Source: Myxocyprinus asiaticus
Taxonomy: Eukaryota; Chordata; Actinopteri; Cypriniformes; Catostomidae
Direction of reading: 5' to 3'
Assembly (NCBI RefSeq): GCF_019703515.2
Contig: NC_059373.1
Coordinates: 12,063,281 to 12,127,280, forward strand
DNA length: 64,000 bases
Each line of letters starts with the position of its first letter. Positions within the stretch are counted from its first letter, which is position 1. Positions 11,668 to 23,250 of the stretch are shown here, piece after piece. The notes beneath the pieces are model-generated. The model was not told the origin of the DNA and ran no database searches. It was given only the letters and a program-made list of their open reading frames with translations. The position numbers and the translations under genes are program-made.

Positions 11668-12945
11668 GAAGACATTTAATTAGCTGGATAACATACAGTC
11701 GTGCCATTCTTATTTACAAAATAATGTACATTATCCCTTACGTAATGCTTAATAGATCATTATTTAATGTACGTTCAAATACTTAAACTATTTACATATT
11801 ATTCTTGTTTGTATTTACATGAATAGCCTAAATAGTCTGTTAGTGTAATAGTAAGCCATGTTTGTCAATTACATATATATTAAATGTTTTTATAAAGCGT
11901 GGCAGCTTTTGTCCTGGGAACATTTTAATTATGAATAACCCCAGTGTAACTGTTTACTTTTTGGAACTTTAGTTCATGGACTCTCTGTCCTACTGCACCT
12001 CTGTGGTGAATGGGAGAGAGAAGAGGACCAGCAGTGCTGTTGTCCCCTCTGTCCTGGCCCTTTGTGTTAGAGACATGGACAACAGAGCAATGGAGAAACC
12101 TCATCAAGCTCTCTGGGCCTCTGAATGGAGTATTGCGACAGTCTCTCTATTTTGAGTTTTTGGGCTGCGACAGAGAGACACGACCTGCCACATGTGCAGT
12201 ATAGTTGCACTGTGGACATGAGCTCCCTGGTGGAGCTCCGCCTGAGGGTCCACAGGTGGGTAAATCCATCAGTGGGCCGGAGAGAGATGTGCTGCAAGGA
12301 GAGAAAGTTCAGCTTCGGCCAATCAGTAACAGGCATTGAGATCTCTGCAATCTATTAAAGAGCACACTGACCTTCCAGTCACACTGCAACCTCACTGAGT
12401 GTGTCTATGTGTGTCCAGGGGAATAAATTCTGATCTTTTAATTATGCTCTGTCCTTAGTTCAGCCTCACATACATATCAGATTTTAAGGGTGATTAAATC
12501 ATTTCCATTTCTCTGTGTGTGAGGGGTCCGTGGGAATTTATCTTGCACAGATTTCACATTGTCATGCCGCTGTCCTTAGTTCACCCTGAAGATTGTAAGA
12601 ACATTGCTTTTCACGCATTTATATATAAAAGTTCCTGATCAACCCACACAGCTTTTGATGTCTTTTATATGCTTTTTTTCTTACAAAAAACCTTGAGCAC
12701 ACACATTCATGGTTACCAATCATGTGATCTCATACAAAAAGGGACATAGCAGAAAACTCTTTTGAAATTAAGCAATAAAATGTACTGCAGACCATCTCTA
12801 ACATCCACAATGCAAAGCTCCCTCACCAATCCAATCTCTTTATTAAAACTAAGCAGCAAAATCAAAATAAAATTTTTATGACATCACAACCACAAGTAAA
12901 TCATTTGGTTGATTTGACATGGAATAACCCTCATCTCTTTTAGAA
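11668..12945. other. Unassigned DNA with one G+C-richer block
   Basis: 11960-12400 is clearly richer in G+C than its surroundings and has overlapping open frames of 60-90 codons on both strands (for example 12125-12358 on plus and 12067-12336 on minus). I recognise no domain in any of them and see no convincing splice-site pair. It could be a lone exon, a conserved non-coding block or an unrecognised repeat. The rest is AT-rich without recognisable content. Confidence 0.4.
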
Positions 12946-13248
12946 CAGTGCACTCTCAACCAGTGGGCCTGGACCCACAAAGAGGTCTAAGCAAACTTCG
13001 AAGGTGGCCTTAAGATGAGTTAATAAGAACTAAAATTAGTTCTATTGAAATATGCTAACTTAATTTGAATGCTGCATTTAGCTTAAATGATGATGCAGGC
13101 CTCCAGCATATACACTGACAGTTCCTAAAAAGAATCATGAAATTACTTTTGACAAACATTTTAATCCATTGATACTCCTAGTTTCTGGGGCTTTGAATAT
13201 TGTCTTAAAGAATGGGGGCCTTGGAGTCAAAAAGGTTGAGAAACACTG
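12946..13248. mobile_element. hAT-type MITE with perfect 8-bp target duplication
   Basis: The element starts CAGTGCACTCTCAACCAGTG and ends GGTTGAGAAACACTG, an imperfect terminal inverted repeat of the hAT type. It is flanked by TTTTAGAA at 12938-12945 and again at 13249-13256, the 8-bp duplication expected of hAT transposition. At about 303 bp without coding sequence it is non-autonomous and would have been moved by a transposase supplied elsewhere. Confidence 0.9.
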
Positions 13249-14472
13249 TTTTAGAATACAGTGGGGGGGTGCTACAAAAAGTGCAGAATATAGTCCATTA
13301 AAAACTGGAAAAATCAAGGATTTTTAAAATAAGCTCAAAGTGAAAAAATATATTTATGTTTTTGCATTACGAATAGTTATAAAAGCCTGGAGGACCTCAC
13401 ACAAATAAGTTCTTTGTTTAGGGTTCACTATTTCAAACGTGCCCCTCGTACCAGGAAATTCGTTCTGTAATAGTTTCAACAGTGAAACCTTGTGCAGCTT
13501 CAGTGATATTTCAACAGTGAAACAGCTTCAGTCATGCTGCGGGCCAGTACCACCCTTCCCCAAACACACACACACACACTCACACACATCCCCTCTACAG
13601 CTTTTATGTCCTTAACAATCTGAAGAGCTTTTTGACAGCTGCAATTAAGCATGTTAATTAGAGGCACAGCACAAAGAATAATATTTACTGTGATTGGGTG
13701 TCCTTCAATGCCTCGCCAAATCAGATCCGAGGGAGATCGCTGTCTGTGAATACACCCCCACTTTCCCACCCCCCTTTTGTACATGACACCTTCTAGCCAC
13801 TGCGTGTATTTCTTGTTTCTTTCGCAGTATGTCAAAGCTTAAGAGGGAGAAAATGCTTTTAAGGCATGCAAGGATAAACCGTCTCTTGTGAAATAGTGAG
13901 GCATTTCAGAGCGCGGGCAAAAATCTGAGAAACCATTTCCTCTTGCTTTTATAAGCTGAACTTTACATCAAAGTGCATGATTAATTACTGATAAGGGACT
14001 AATAAAATATTAATGCATTTTGTAATTAATGGGACCTCTGAGCTGTATGTCCTACCACCCCCAGCTAAGTCTTGTCTTTTTTTGAAAATAAGTTGTATTC
14101 CAAATTTTTTTTTTTTTTTTTTTGTCTCTCAGCTGTCTAACGCCTCTGCACTCTCTTTATGTCTTTTTTTTTTTTTTTATTTACTGGAAATTATTCATAA
14201 TTAAACGTTGATCCATGAGGAGAATAAACAAAGAGTAAAGTACATTTCTATGAAATAAAAGACTCTTTTTCTAGTAACTTTGATACTGTTTGAGTCTGGA
14301 GGGCCTGAACTGAGGGTCACCACTCACTCATTCATTCAATGGAGCTCTGGGCTAATGGAAACGGGGGCGGAGCCAGGAGTTTTTCACACATGTGGGGGAG
14401 GTAGGATGGTGGTTGTTGGTGTAGAAAGACTAACTAAATTGTGCCAAAGACAAAAAAAATTGCAATTGCGAC

Positions 14473-14521
<49 letters not shown>

Positions 14522-15245
14522 CAAAACATAACATTAAATCTATAATCTATACATTAAAGGCATATGAAAAGTACCAAAAATAAATACGAAGGCATGGTAT
14601 AATATCTCTAAGTCACTTTTAATGTGACCCTCATATAACAAAAAGATAAAAGTTTAAATCTGTTAGTTTGAATTAAAATTGGCCCCCAGTACAGAAACAC
14701 CCAGTAATTGTGACTTAAAAAGAAGAAGTAAATTCTATTAAAGAAATTTGATTTCTCTGTGTAAAATAACTAAATAAATATTACTGTATTAAAACTGTTT
14801 CAATGCATTCATATTTGCATATCAGCAGACCATCTTATATTTCAGTAAGACCTTTTGTCTTGGTGAGATTTTTAATTTATTCTAATTAAATAATATTTAC
14901 ACGTCATACAATAAATAATATATTACATTAAAAACATTTATTATTTTAATATGTTTAAATGAATTTATGAAACTATTTTAAAATGTATTATTATTATATA
15001 TTTAGTATTTATAATAATATATTTAATTTTATGTATTAAAGTATTCAAATATGCATACTTTATCTTATATTTATTTATGAATTTATTTTATTTAACTTGA
15101 CTTTTTTTAGAGCTCCATCTTTTATAAATCAAATATTTTCACACTTTAAGCATAAACAAAAGTCTAAAAATTATCACATCTCAGGACACAATTCACTTTC
15201 ATTGCAGATTTAGATATAGAGTCAAGGCTTGTATGTTTTAAAGAT
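13249..15245. other. Unassigned DNA, partly conserved-looking
   Basis: 13590-13830 has moderate G+C, few simple repeats and sequence such as GCAATTAAGCATGTTAATTAG; it could be a conserved non-coding block, though nothing proves this. 14106-14182 holds poly-T runs. 14780-15110 is extremely AT-rich. No genes were recognised. Confidence 0.35.
14472..14522. repeat. (AT)n microsatellite
   Basis: Uninterrupted AT dinucleotides are flanked by slightly imperfect ACATAT units. Confidence 0.97.
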
Positions 15246-16569
15246 CAGCAGTCACTAATTAGCGGACTGTGTTCCGGGTCCGGACCCTGGATTGGTTCCA
15301 TCCGGACCGCGAGACATCATCTCACTGTTTCTACAATTTAGGTTAGCAGCGTGACAAAACAACGGGGCATAGATAGCACTGATATTTCAGCTCTATATCC
15401 TTTAATATTTTTCTCGAGCACCACACATGCTTCATTAATGCCCTTTCGCTCTCCGCACGCTTTGCCTCACTCTCCCGGCCAGCAACATAAGGTGCTTCAT
15501 AGAGCTGCAGATGCGGTTATTTTAACGACAGTAGACCTAGCGGAGAAATACAGCGAGCAGCAATATAGATGGATACCGGATACTTTTGCTAAAATAAACT
15601 GCAGAAAACAAAAATTAAGCAAAGTGAAACGATCTTCATGTGTCTGATATGACTCCGACGGTTCAGCAAAGCATGGTTTGTTGCAGGACAATTTTTTGTG
15701 GTTCCAGAGTGCCTTTAGACTAGAAACTATTCTTTTTTTTTCCATCTAAAATTAGCTTTATTAATCAATATGTTTCCAGTCTATTGATAATAAACAGAGA
15801 TTTTTGTTTACATTTTGTGAAAATTAATCAGTCAGAGGTAACATCATCTCTGGCATGGATGACAAGAAAGACAACCAAAACTCTGAAATGACGAGTTCTT
15901 TGCTTATGATGAAAAACATTCCTATTATTTTTATTCACGCTAGTGCCATCTTTGATTTTTAATGGGAATGACAAAGAGACTGTGAGGGATAGACACTTTA
16001 TAAAGCTCCTAGATCACATTTGATTTTCCACCACTCACGCCGTCTGGAGTTCCTTGTATACTGAATGTTCTTGGACAGATATTTGATCAATGTTTTGTGT
16101 GCAGAATGATCCAAAAACACTTTAAACTGCAGTACAACCCATTGAAGAGACTGTACATCTATCCCTCACAGCCTCGGTGTCATTTCCATTAAAAATCAAA
16201 GATGGTGCTAGCGTGAATAAGGTCTATAGTGTACCTTTTCTATGTTTATATTAACGGTAGAAGATCCCCCATAGTCCACTACTTTGGTTATCTTTGGGCC
16301 ACAATGTCCTTATTCTTGCCCAGTTTTTAAAATAATTTTTGACTGTTGATTTATTATTTTTTTCTTCCTTATTTTATAAAGTACTATAAAAGTAAAGTAG
16401 TTGCTGCCAACTTGGTAATTTAAAATAACTATTCCAAAAGATGTGCGTTTCTTACACATTGTCATTAGTCAGAATGGCCAAGAAATGATACAATTTATTA
16501 TTGTCCGGACCTTTGGTGGGATGGAAATGTTGAGACCGGACCTCTTGGAAATTTAATTGAATACCCCTG
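15246..16569. mobile_element. hAT-like element with decayed 8-bp target duplication
   Basis: The left end CAGCAGTCACTAATTAG and the right end AATTGAATACCCCTG are imperfect inverted repeats. Flanking octamers are TTAAAGAT (15238-15245) and TTATAGAT (16570-16577), one mismatch apart. Internal GTCCGGACC blocks near both ends (about 15268-15310 and 16504-16545) are also mirrored. An open frame at 15351-15647 (98 codons, plus strand) lies where an N-terminal coding exon would sit, but I see no zinc-finger or transposase motif in it. The element is interrupted by a second palindromic element at 15931-16220. Confidence 0.7.
15931..16220. mobile_element. Foldback MITE nested in the hAT-like element
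   Basis: The arms TTATTCACGCTAGTGCCATC and GATGGTGCTAGCGTGAATAA are near-perfect inverted repeats. They extend about 65 bp inward through TTTTTAATGGGAATGACA and its complement and GTGAGGGATAG and its complement. The loop is about 150 bp. No coding sequence and no clear target duplication were seen. Confidence 0.85.
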
Positions 16570-17730
16570 TTATAGATCATGAAAGGGCCTACAGTTCATC
16601 CAGTCTGTGGCTTGTACAACACCAGACAGCACAGGCTTAAATGTCCCTCTGTGCGTAAAACCAGCCAACATTACATGTTCTCCTTCCTGAAGTACATTGA
16701 AATCATTGCACGATAAAAACTGCACACATTTGTTTTGTTGACATGGAGCAATCCACATATCAATATACTCAAAACCCTGAATAAAAATGCACGATATGGA
16801 TCAATTTCACTAAGATTAGAAATCTGAAATGTACAAGTGACAAATGACGGAGAGAGGTATTATCGGAACGGTGCAGAGCGGAGCGGACATGTTCACCAGA
16901 GTCTCTCTCTTGCTCTTATCTGAAATTGTGGGTGTGTTTTAACCATGGCCTGATTATTGTCTGATGGGTTCAGTAACAAAGCTAATACAAAGTTGTTTTC
17001 TACAGACTGAACGCATCCCTTTGAAATTAGGCCCTACTGAAAATAGCGATGATTGTGGCTCTGTGTTTGTGTGTGTGTGTGTGTATAAGAAAGAATGAGA
17101 CAAAGAGATTGAGAACATGTGCACTTTGTGAGTGTCTGTGTTTGTGTGCATGTGCTGGTGTGTTGCAATATGATAAATGTGTTCCACCCCATAATCTATG
17201 TGTTTCAAAATATGATGTATGTGAGTATGAACTTTGAATTATTTCCTAAACAGAGGGCCATAAATCTTGTAACTTTGGTGAGTGTGCATTCTCTCTCACA
17301 CACACTCTCTCTTTATATGAATAATGCAGTCGAGACTGGCCAGCTGCTTAGAGTTACAGAGTGAGACTGACTGCTGATGGGAAACAAACGGCTCTTTCCT
17401 GCTCTATAGGTGAAAAAAAAAAAAAAGATACACAGGGTGGCAGATCAGACTGTCTGAGATGTTTTGCTTTCACCCGGCACCAAGGTCACGTCAGGCGGCA
17501 ATCCTTTAACACAATGAGTGTGTATATGTGACCTTGGGACGGACGTAGGTGTATTTATGTGCGGTAATCCACCCTAAATGACAGAGAGCCATGTATGGAG
17601 ACCTGGCCCGGGTACATCTGAGATGTTACAATGGTGTTATGTAGCATGATATGGGACAAATTCTTAGACAGCATTGCATGTATAATTTGTGGAAATGGCA
17701 ATCCTATAATGCACTACAACAAAATGCATT
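16570..17730. other. Unassigned DNA with GT-rich patches
   Basis: GTGTGTGTGTGT occurs near 17066-17084 and CTCTCTCACACACAC near 17290, so local open frames are low complexity. A poly-A run lies near 17412. No gene or repeat family was recognised. Confidence 0.5.
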
Positions 17731-19035
17731 ATTAAAGGTGCACTCAGTAATTGTTTCCCCATTAAAGGGATAGTTTGCCCAAAAATAAAAATTCTCTCAT
17801 TATTTACTCACCCTCATGATATCCCAGGTGTGTATTACTTTCTTTCTTCACCGGAAGACATCTGAATAAAAATTGAAAAATATTTTAGCTCAGTAGGTCC
17901 TTAAAATGTGGATGGCGATTTCTCTTTTGAAGCTCCAAAAATCACAGAAAGTCAGCATAAACATCATCCATATGACACCAGCTTTTAAAGTCTTATAAAG
18001 CGACACAATTGCTTTTGGTGTGAAAAAGATAAATATTTAAGTACTTTTTAAACTCTAAATCATGCTTTTGGTCAGCAGCTCTACGCACGTGTGACGTAAT
18101 TGCATTGGCATTTGAAACATGCGATAACTGAAGCACGTGCATCATAGCAGGAAGAGCAGCACTGTTCACAAATGAGGAGGAGGAACGCTGTACATTAACT
18201 TGGTTGGTTTTGGTTGAGATCTGTATTTATCTGTTTCTTTACTCACAATGGATGTCTCAACCGAGCGGAGAACGTGAGATTACCTCTGTATCATGGCAAC
18301 GTGAATATGTCACACGAGAGACCGCTTGGAGTCCACCCTCTCGTGAAACTAACCCGAAGCGTTGGATTATAGTTAAAACGTACTTACAGTAAATACTGAT
18401 CTTTTCACGGCAAAAGTGATCGTATTGCTTTAGAAGACATTAATTTAACAGCTGGTGTTGTATGGATGATGTTTATTCTGACTGTCTGTGATTTTTGGAG
18501 CTTCAAAAGAGAAATCACCATTCACTTGCATTTTAAGGACCTACTGAGCAGAGATATGTTTGAGTTTTTCTTCAAATGTGTTCTGGTGAAGAAAGAAAGT
18601 CATACACACCTGGGATATCATGAGGGTGAGTAAATAATGGGAGAATTAAAATTTTCAGTGAATTTACCCTTGAAAAAAGTTTTACTCCTAAAGAAATGAA
18701 TTGTAATTTTGAAACTTATGTATAAAATCATGACCACTCACTAGTCATATCAGTAACCTTATAAAATCTGTTTTATTCTACATGGGGGAGGGGCACCTTC
18801 ACAGGGGCTGCCATTTTAGAATCACATGACCAGCAGAATACTATCTCAGTGACCATCTTGTTATTGTACACTTTCACTCTTGGATTAAATTAATCATGGC
18901 TGATTGTGAATAGAGAATTTCTATAATGGCATCTGTAACTGGAAACTATTGATTTTGAATGATGCTGCATCCACACCACTAGGAGTCACTGTAAATCCAA
19001 GATGACGCAAACAAAAAGTTACTGAGCGCACCTTT
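17731..19035 (+). mobile_element. Small hAT-like transposon (family A), copy 1, interrupted
   Basis: The termini ATTAAAGGTGCACTCAGTAA and TTACTGAGCGCACCTTT are inverted repeats. Both sides carry the octamer AATGCATT (17723-17730 and 19036-19043), consistent with an 8-bp target duplication, although the octamer is itself palindromic. Internal sequence (18672-19035) matches copy 2 at 19195-19584 in reverse orientation. It has no coding sequence. A palindromic family-B element sits 30 bp inside the left end. Confidence 0.8.
17762..18671. mobile_element. Palindromic element (family B) nested in family A copy 1
   Basis: Left arm TTAAAGGGATAGTTTGCCC, TTATTTACTCACCCTCATGA and GGACCTAC blocks reappear as reverse complements in the right arm (GGTGAGTAAATAATGGGAGA and onward). 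The arms are about 200-240 bp each, so a single strand could fold into a very long hairpin. The loop (about 18000-18440) holds an unremarkable 60-codon open frame. Copies or parts of the same family lie at 29429-30503, 39266-39480, 47706-47830, 53720-53975, 61916-62410 and 63890-64000. Confidence 0.85.
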
Positions 19036-19194
19036 AATGCATTGCAAAAAATAAACATTTTAAAAAAATAAGATGAAACGAGACAAATTGCAATTATAAA
19101 TATAGGAATACAGTATGTAGAAATAGGTCTAATTCTTTTAATACTGAAAGATATTGATAAAGTTCAATCTAATCTAAAATTAGATGATCTCATT

Positions 19195-19584
19195 TTTGAA
19201 GAATGTCGAAGTATTGCTTACACTGACACCTAGTGGACTGGAAGCAGCATCATTCAAACACAATAGTTACAGTATAACTCAGTTACCAATGCCATTGTAG
19301 AAATTCACTATGCAGAGTAAGACAGGATTCATTTAATTCATGAATGAAAGTGTACAATAACAGGGCAGTTCCTGAGATTAAGCAAGTAGTATTTAGCTGG
19401 TCAAGTGAGGCTAAACCCCTGCCACTTGTAGAATAAAAGAGCTTTTATAAGGTTACTGATAAGATTGGACTTCTTCATCTCACATGAGTGGTCATGATTT
19501 TATACATATGTTTCAAAATTATTATTCATTTCTTTGGAAGTAAAACTTTTTAAATGAGGAAGAAAATCACTGAGTGCACCTTTA
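19195..19584 (-). mobile_element. Family A element, copy 2, inverted relative to copy 1
   Basis: Read on the minus strand it starts with AAAGGTGCACTCAGTGATTT, then AAAATCATGACCACTCA, AGTAACCTTATAAAA, TTGTTATTGTACACTTTCA and TGAATGATGCTGC, in the same order as copy 1. The far end stops matching near 19195, so that terminus is lost or diverged. Together with copy 1 it forms a large inverted repeat with a spacer of about 160 bp. Confidence 0.85.
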
Positions 19585-21414
19585 GCTAATGCTGAACATG
19601 ATATGAGATGAACTGAGTTGAGTTTCCTGTACACTTTAAGTGAGGAACGCCGTTTGTATGGCGCACAGATTTGCTCCCTATTCCAGTCCTTATTCCAAAT
19701 CGGTCACTTAAGAGGTTCCATTCTATTTATTGTGCAGCCTAAAGGCCAAAGTATTCTTCACTTCTCAGCAAGACGTAGTGCATGATGCAATGTTGGTCAT
19801 CAACACAGAACGCACATATTGTCCACATGCAGCCCAATGTTTCTAGGCATGTTTCCTCGTCTGTGCACATCATCAGCAAATGCACTGTTTTATGTAAGTT
19901 TTTATATTTTGAAAATGATAGTTGGTATGAACAAAGTTTACACCTGCTCCTGACCACATGCAAAAGAACATAAAATACATCCAAATGTTTTGTTTTTTTA
20001 AGGAAATCTGTCGTGACTGCATTGTGATATATATCTAAAATGTAAAAAATAAAATAACGAAAGAAAAAAAATCTAAGAGTTGAAGTGAAATCAAGTGAAA
20101 GCCAATTTTAAGCAAAATAATAATCATAAAATAAATCCTTCTATTTCTGTTCAGCATAGATGTTGTAAGCTTCCCTTTTATTATCATTACCTGATAACAT
20201 GAAATAGCAGGTCTGATGGCTTCTATATATGGAGGACTTATGTAAACATGCACTACATGGACGTCTTTGACCGCTACGTCATGTCTTGCAAAGGTTCTCT
20301 GTGTTTTTCTGACTCCGTGTCAACTTAAAAAATAACTGTTTAAAACACATCTCAAGGCACCTGCATTCTTCTCTATTTCAGGCACTGTGTCTAGCTTTTT
20401 CTGCACAAGAATACAATAAATTCATTGTGAACGGCCCCTTAGAAGGCAGCTTCCAATGTAGCCATTACACAGTTTAGCTGCTGACCTGTATTTCACAATA
20501 TAATTCCAGTTGGAAAAACATTCACTATGCAATGACAGCATTTTTTTATATTATTATTCTTACAGACATGTAATGTACAGTATAATGCATCTCTCCACAA
20601 TTCCAAACTGTATAGTTTGTGTTGCAGAGCAGCTGTAGTTGCCAGTTTGGTTTGTGCAGAATACTGTGATGACTGTCAATTGAATAAATATTTAGACTAA
20701 GCATATTTCAGTCGAGCTAGAGCAGAGGTTAAAGTTAAAGGTTCGGGCTCGATCTAGCAAAACATCTTCAGAACACCCTTAAAACCACATAAAGCCACTT
20801 AACCATGGTGGGGTGAGTTTCACACCTCCCTTATGCAATATTAAATGCATGTGTGCGTTGATTTAAAATGAGTCTGGGAGTGAATGAGTGCGTGTGTGTG
20901 TGATCAAACCAGGACGCTCCTGACTTCGCCCTTGTCAACACTCTCTCCTGTCCACCATCATTCATCCCCTCCCAGACTGAACCCAAAGAGACCAGCGCAG
21001 GCCAGTGCAACTCAGCACATTCCACCCTCATGAATTTTAATTAAACACGCTGCCTTCCCTTCACTCACTCCCCAAAATAAATGGCTGGAAAATATAAGAC
21101 ATCTGCCCGGGATATATCATTTACATTTCTCTGACGATAAATCACCTGCCGCTGTTTCAGATATCAATTAGATGAGTCGCATTGATTGAATAAATTCAAA
21201 CTGTCTCGGGCCACCAGGATGTATGGGGAAGGCCTGTGGGATGTGTGGCTGTCTTTCCACAGAGGGGAGGAAAACTCTGTGTTTGATCTGATTAAATACT
21301 TTTAAATCACACCCGCACCCGCACACACACAAACACAAATACCAATATATTGCCATGGATCTAATCTTTTTTTAAATGGTAACAGCTGTTCTTGCCCGAT
21401 CTGAGCCATCAGAC
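19585..21414. other. Unassigned DNA, one conserved-looking block
   Basis: No genes were recognised. 21010-21240 has balanced composition and homeobox-type cores (TTTTAATTAAAC, ATCAATTAGATG), and may be regulatory. The rest is AT-rich. Confidence 0.35.
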
Positions 21415-22104
21415 CAGTGTTGGGGAAGCTACTGTGAGACTGATTTAGAGACTAGTACTTTAACAGTCATTTTAAATTGCATTTTTATATGTGAAGACTT
21501 TTATTTTGGTAGTCCTTTACCTGTAAAGGATTATGTGTATTATGTCTTCAGAACCTGACGAAGAAGGAGAGAGGGTTGGGCTTGAGTGAGCACATCCTCT
21601 CCCGCTCTCTGCGTGTAACTTTATTATTATGCCCATTAAAGTTGGTAATCGTGTTGAATCCTGTGTCCATCGTCTTCACTGTATATCTGTAGAGCCCTCA
21701 GTCACTTTTAAACCCCCACGCCTTACATATTTATTGGTGGCAGCGGCGGCTTTCACTGGAAAAGTCAGACCTCCTGGAGAGTTCAAGGTTCTTTTGGACT
21801 GGCAATATAGCGAAATTCTTCATTACTGCCGTTTTGGATTACATATACAGAAGGGCGTAGATTCCAGGGGGATGGGGGGGAGGTAACCCCTCCAATAATC
21901 AAAACACCCCTCCAAAAGTACAACCCCCAACCAATATTTATAGCATGATTAATGGAAACAAGTAAATGATTCACGCTGCAACCGTGCAGTTTTTTTTTTT
22001 TTTTATTTTACTAAAAAAGTAGTAAAACAGCCTCAGCCAACATCAGTGCTTCAACAGCAAGATGCATTCTGCTAACTGCTTCAGGTATGTGTAACACACA
22101 TACT
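21415..22104. other. hAT-like end and possible LTR fragment
   Basis: CAGTGTTGGGGAAGCTACTG at 21415 resembles the end of fish hAT repeats, without a matching second end. 21575-21745 (GTGTAACTTTATTATTATGC to CCACGCCTTACA), followed within a few bases by TATTGGTGGCAGCGGCGG, looks like the 3' part of an LTR followed by a possible tRNA primer site. 21990-22010 is a poly-T run. Confidence 0.3.
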
Positions 22105-22603
22105 TAAATCAGTCTGTCTGGCACCAACAATCATCCATGTGATTATCTAATCAGCCAATCGTGTGGCAGCAGTACAGTGTGTAAAATTACGCAGATATGG
22201 GTCAGGAGCTTCAGTTAATGTTCACATCAACTATCAAAATGAGGAAAAAATGTGATCTCAGTGATTTGGACCGTGGCATGATTGTTGGTACCGGATGGGC
22301 TGGTTTGAGTATTTCTGTAACTGCTGATCTCCTGGGATTTTCCCACATAACAGTCTCTAGATTTTACTCTGAATGGTGCCAAAAACAAAAAACATCCTGT
22401 GAGCGGCAGTTCTGTGGATGGAAATGCCTTGTTGATGAGAGAGGTCAACAGAGAATGGCCAGACTGGTTCGAACTGACAAAGTCTATGGAAACTCAAATA
22501 ACTGCACTGTACAATTGTGGTGAGAAGAATATCATCTCAGAAGGGGACCTACACAATATTAGGCAAGTGGTTTTAATGTTGTGGCTGATCGGTGTGTGTG
22601 TGT
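22105..22603 (+). pseudogene. Tc1/mariner transposase fragment (N-terminal DNA-binding part only)
   Basis: From about 22239 the text KKCDLSDLDRGMIVGTGWAG and then LLGFSHITVSRFYSEWCQKQ reads as the first helix-turn-helix of a Tc1-type transposase, followed by RGQQRMARLV of the second. The frame breaks near 22495 and the element jumps to its right-end sequence (GGTTTTAATGTTGTGGCTGA) at about 22568. The whole DDE catalytic domain is therefore missing, and the fragment holds roughly 90 of the about 340 residues usual for the family. The left terminus is not recognisable. Confidence 0.8.
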
Positions 22604-22612
22604 GTGTGTATA

Positions 22613-23132
22613 CACTACCAGTCAAAACTTTTGAAACACTTGACTGAAATGTTTCTCATGATCTTAAAAATCTTTTGATCTGAAGGCGTATGCTTCAATG
22701 TTTGAAATTAGTTTTGTAGACAAAAATATAATTGTGCCACCATATGAATTTATTTCATTATAAAACTAAAATTGTATTTTAAAAAAAAGAAAAGTTTTTG
22801 AAATTGATGACTTGGACCAAATAATAAAGAAAAGCAGCCAATAAGTGCCCAACATAGATGGGAACTCCTTCAATACTGTTTAAAAAGCATCCCAGGGTGA
22901 TACCTCAAGAAGTTGGTTGAGAAAATGTCAGAGTACAAAGGGTGACTACTTTGAAGATGCTAAAATATAACGCAGTTTTTATTTATTTTGGATTTTGTTT
23001 AGTCACAACATAATTCCCATAGTTCCATTTATATTATTCCATAGTTTTGATGATTTTACTATTATTCTAAAATGTGAAGAAAAAAAAATATAATAAAGAA
23101 TGAGTGTGTTTCAAAACTTTTGACCGGTAGTG
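22613..23132. mobile_element. Tc1/mariner-type MITE with TA flanks
   Basis: The left end CACTACCAGTCAAAACTTTT and the right end AAAACTTTTGACCGGTAGTG are inverted repeats, flanked by TA at 22611-22612 and 23133-23134 as expected for this superfamily. It is about 520 bp without coding sequence. Confidence 0.9.
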
Positions 23133-23142
23133 TATATATATA

Positions 23143-23250
23143 CAGTTGAAGTCAGAAGTTTACATACACTTAGGTTGAAGTTATTAATTATAATTATAAA
23201 TAATAATTAGGCTAATCAGGCTTCTGAATGCTCACATAAAACGAGTCAAT
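23143..23250 (+). mobile_element. Sleeping Beauty-like Tc1 terminal repeat fragment
   Basis: CAGTTGAAGTCAGAAGTTTA followed by CATACACTTAGGTTGAAGT, after a TA, is the characteristic outer end of the Sleeping Beauty / salmonid Tc1 group. I find no matching right end downstream, so only one terminus remains. Confidence 0.8.
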
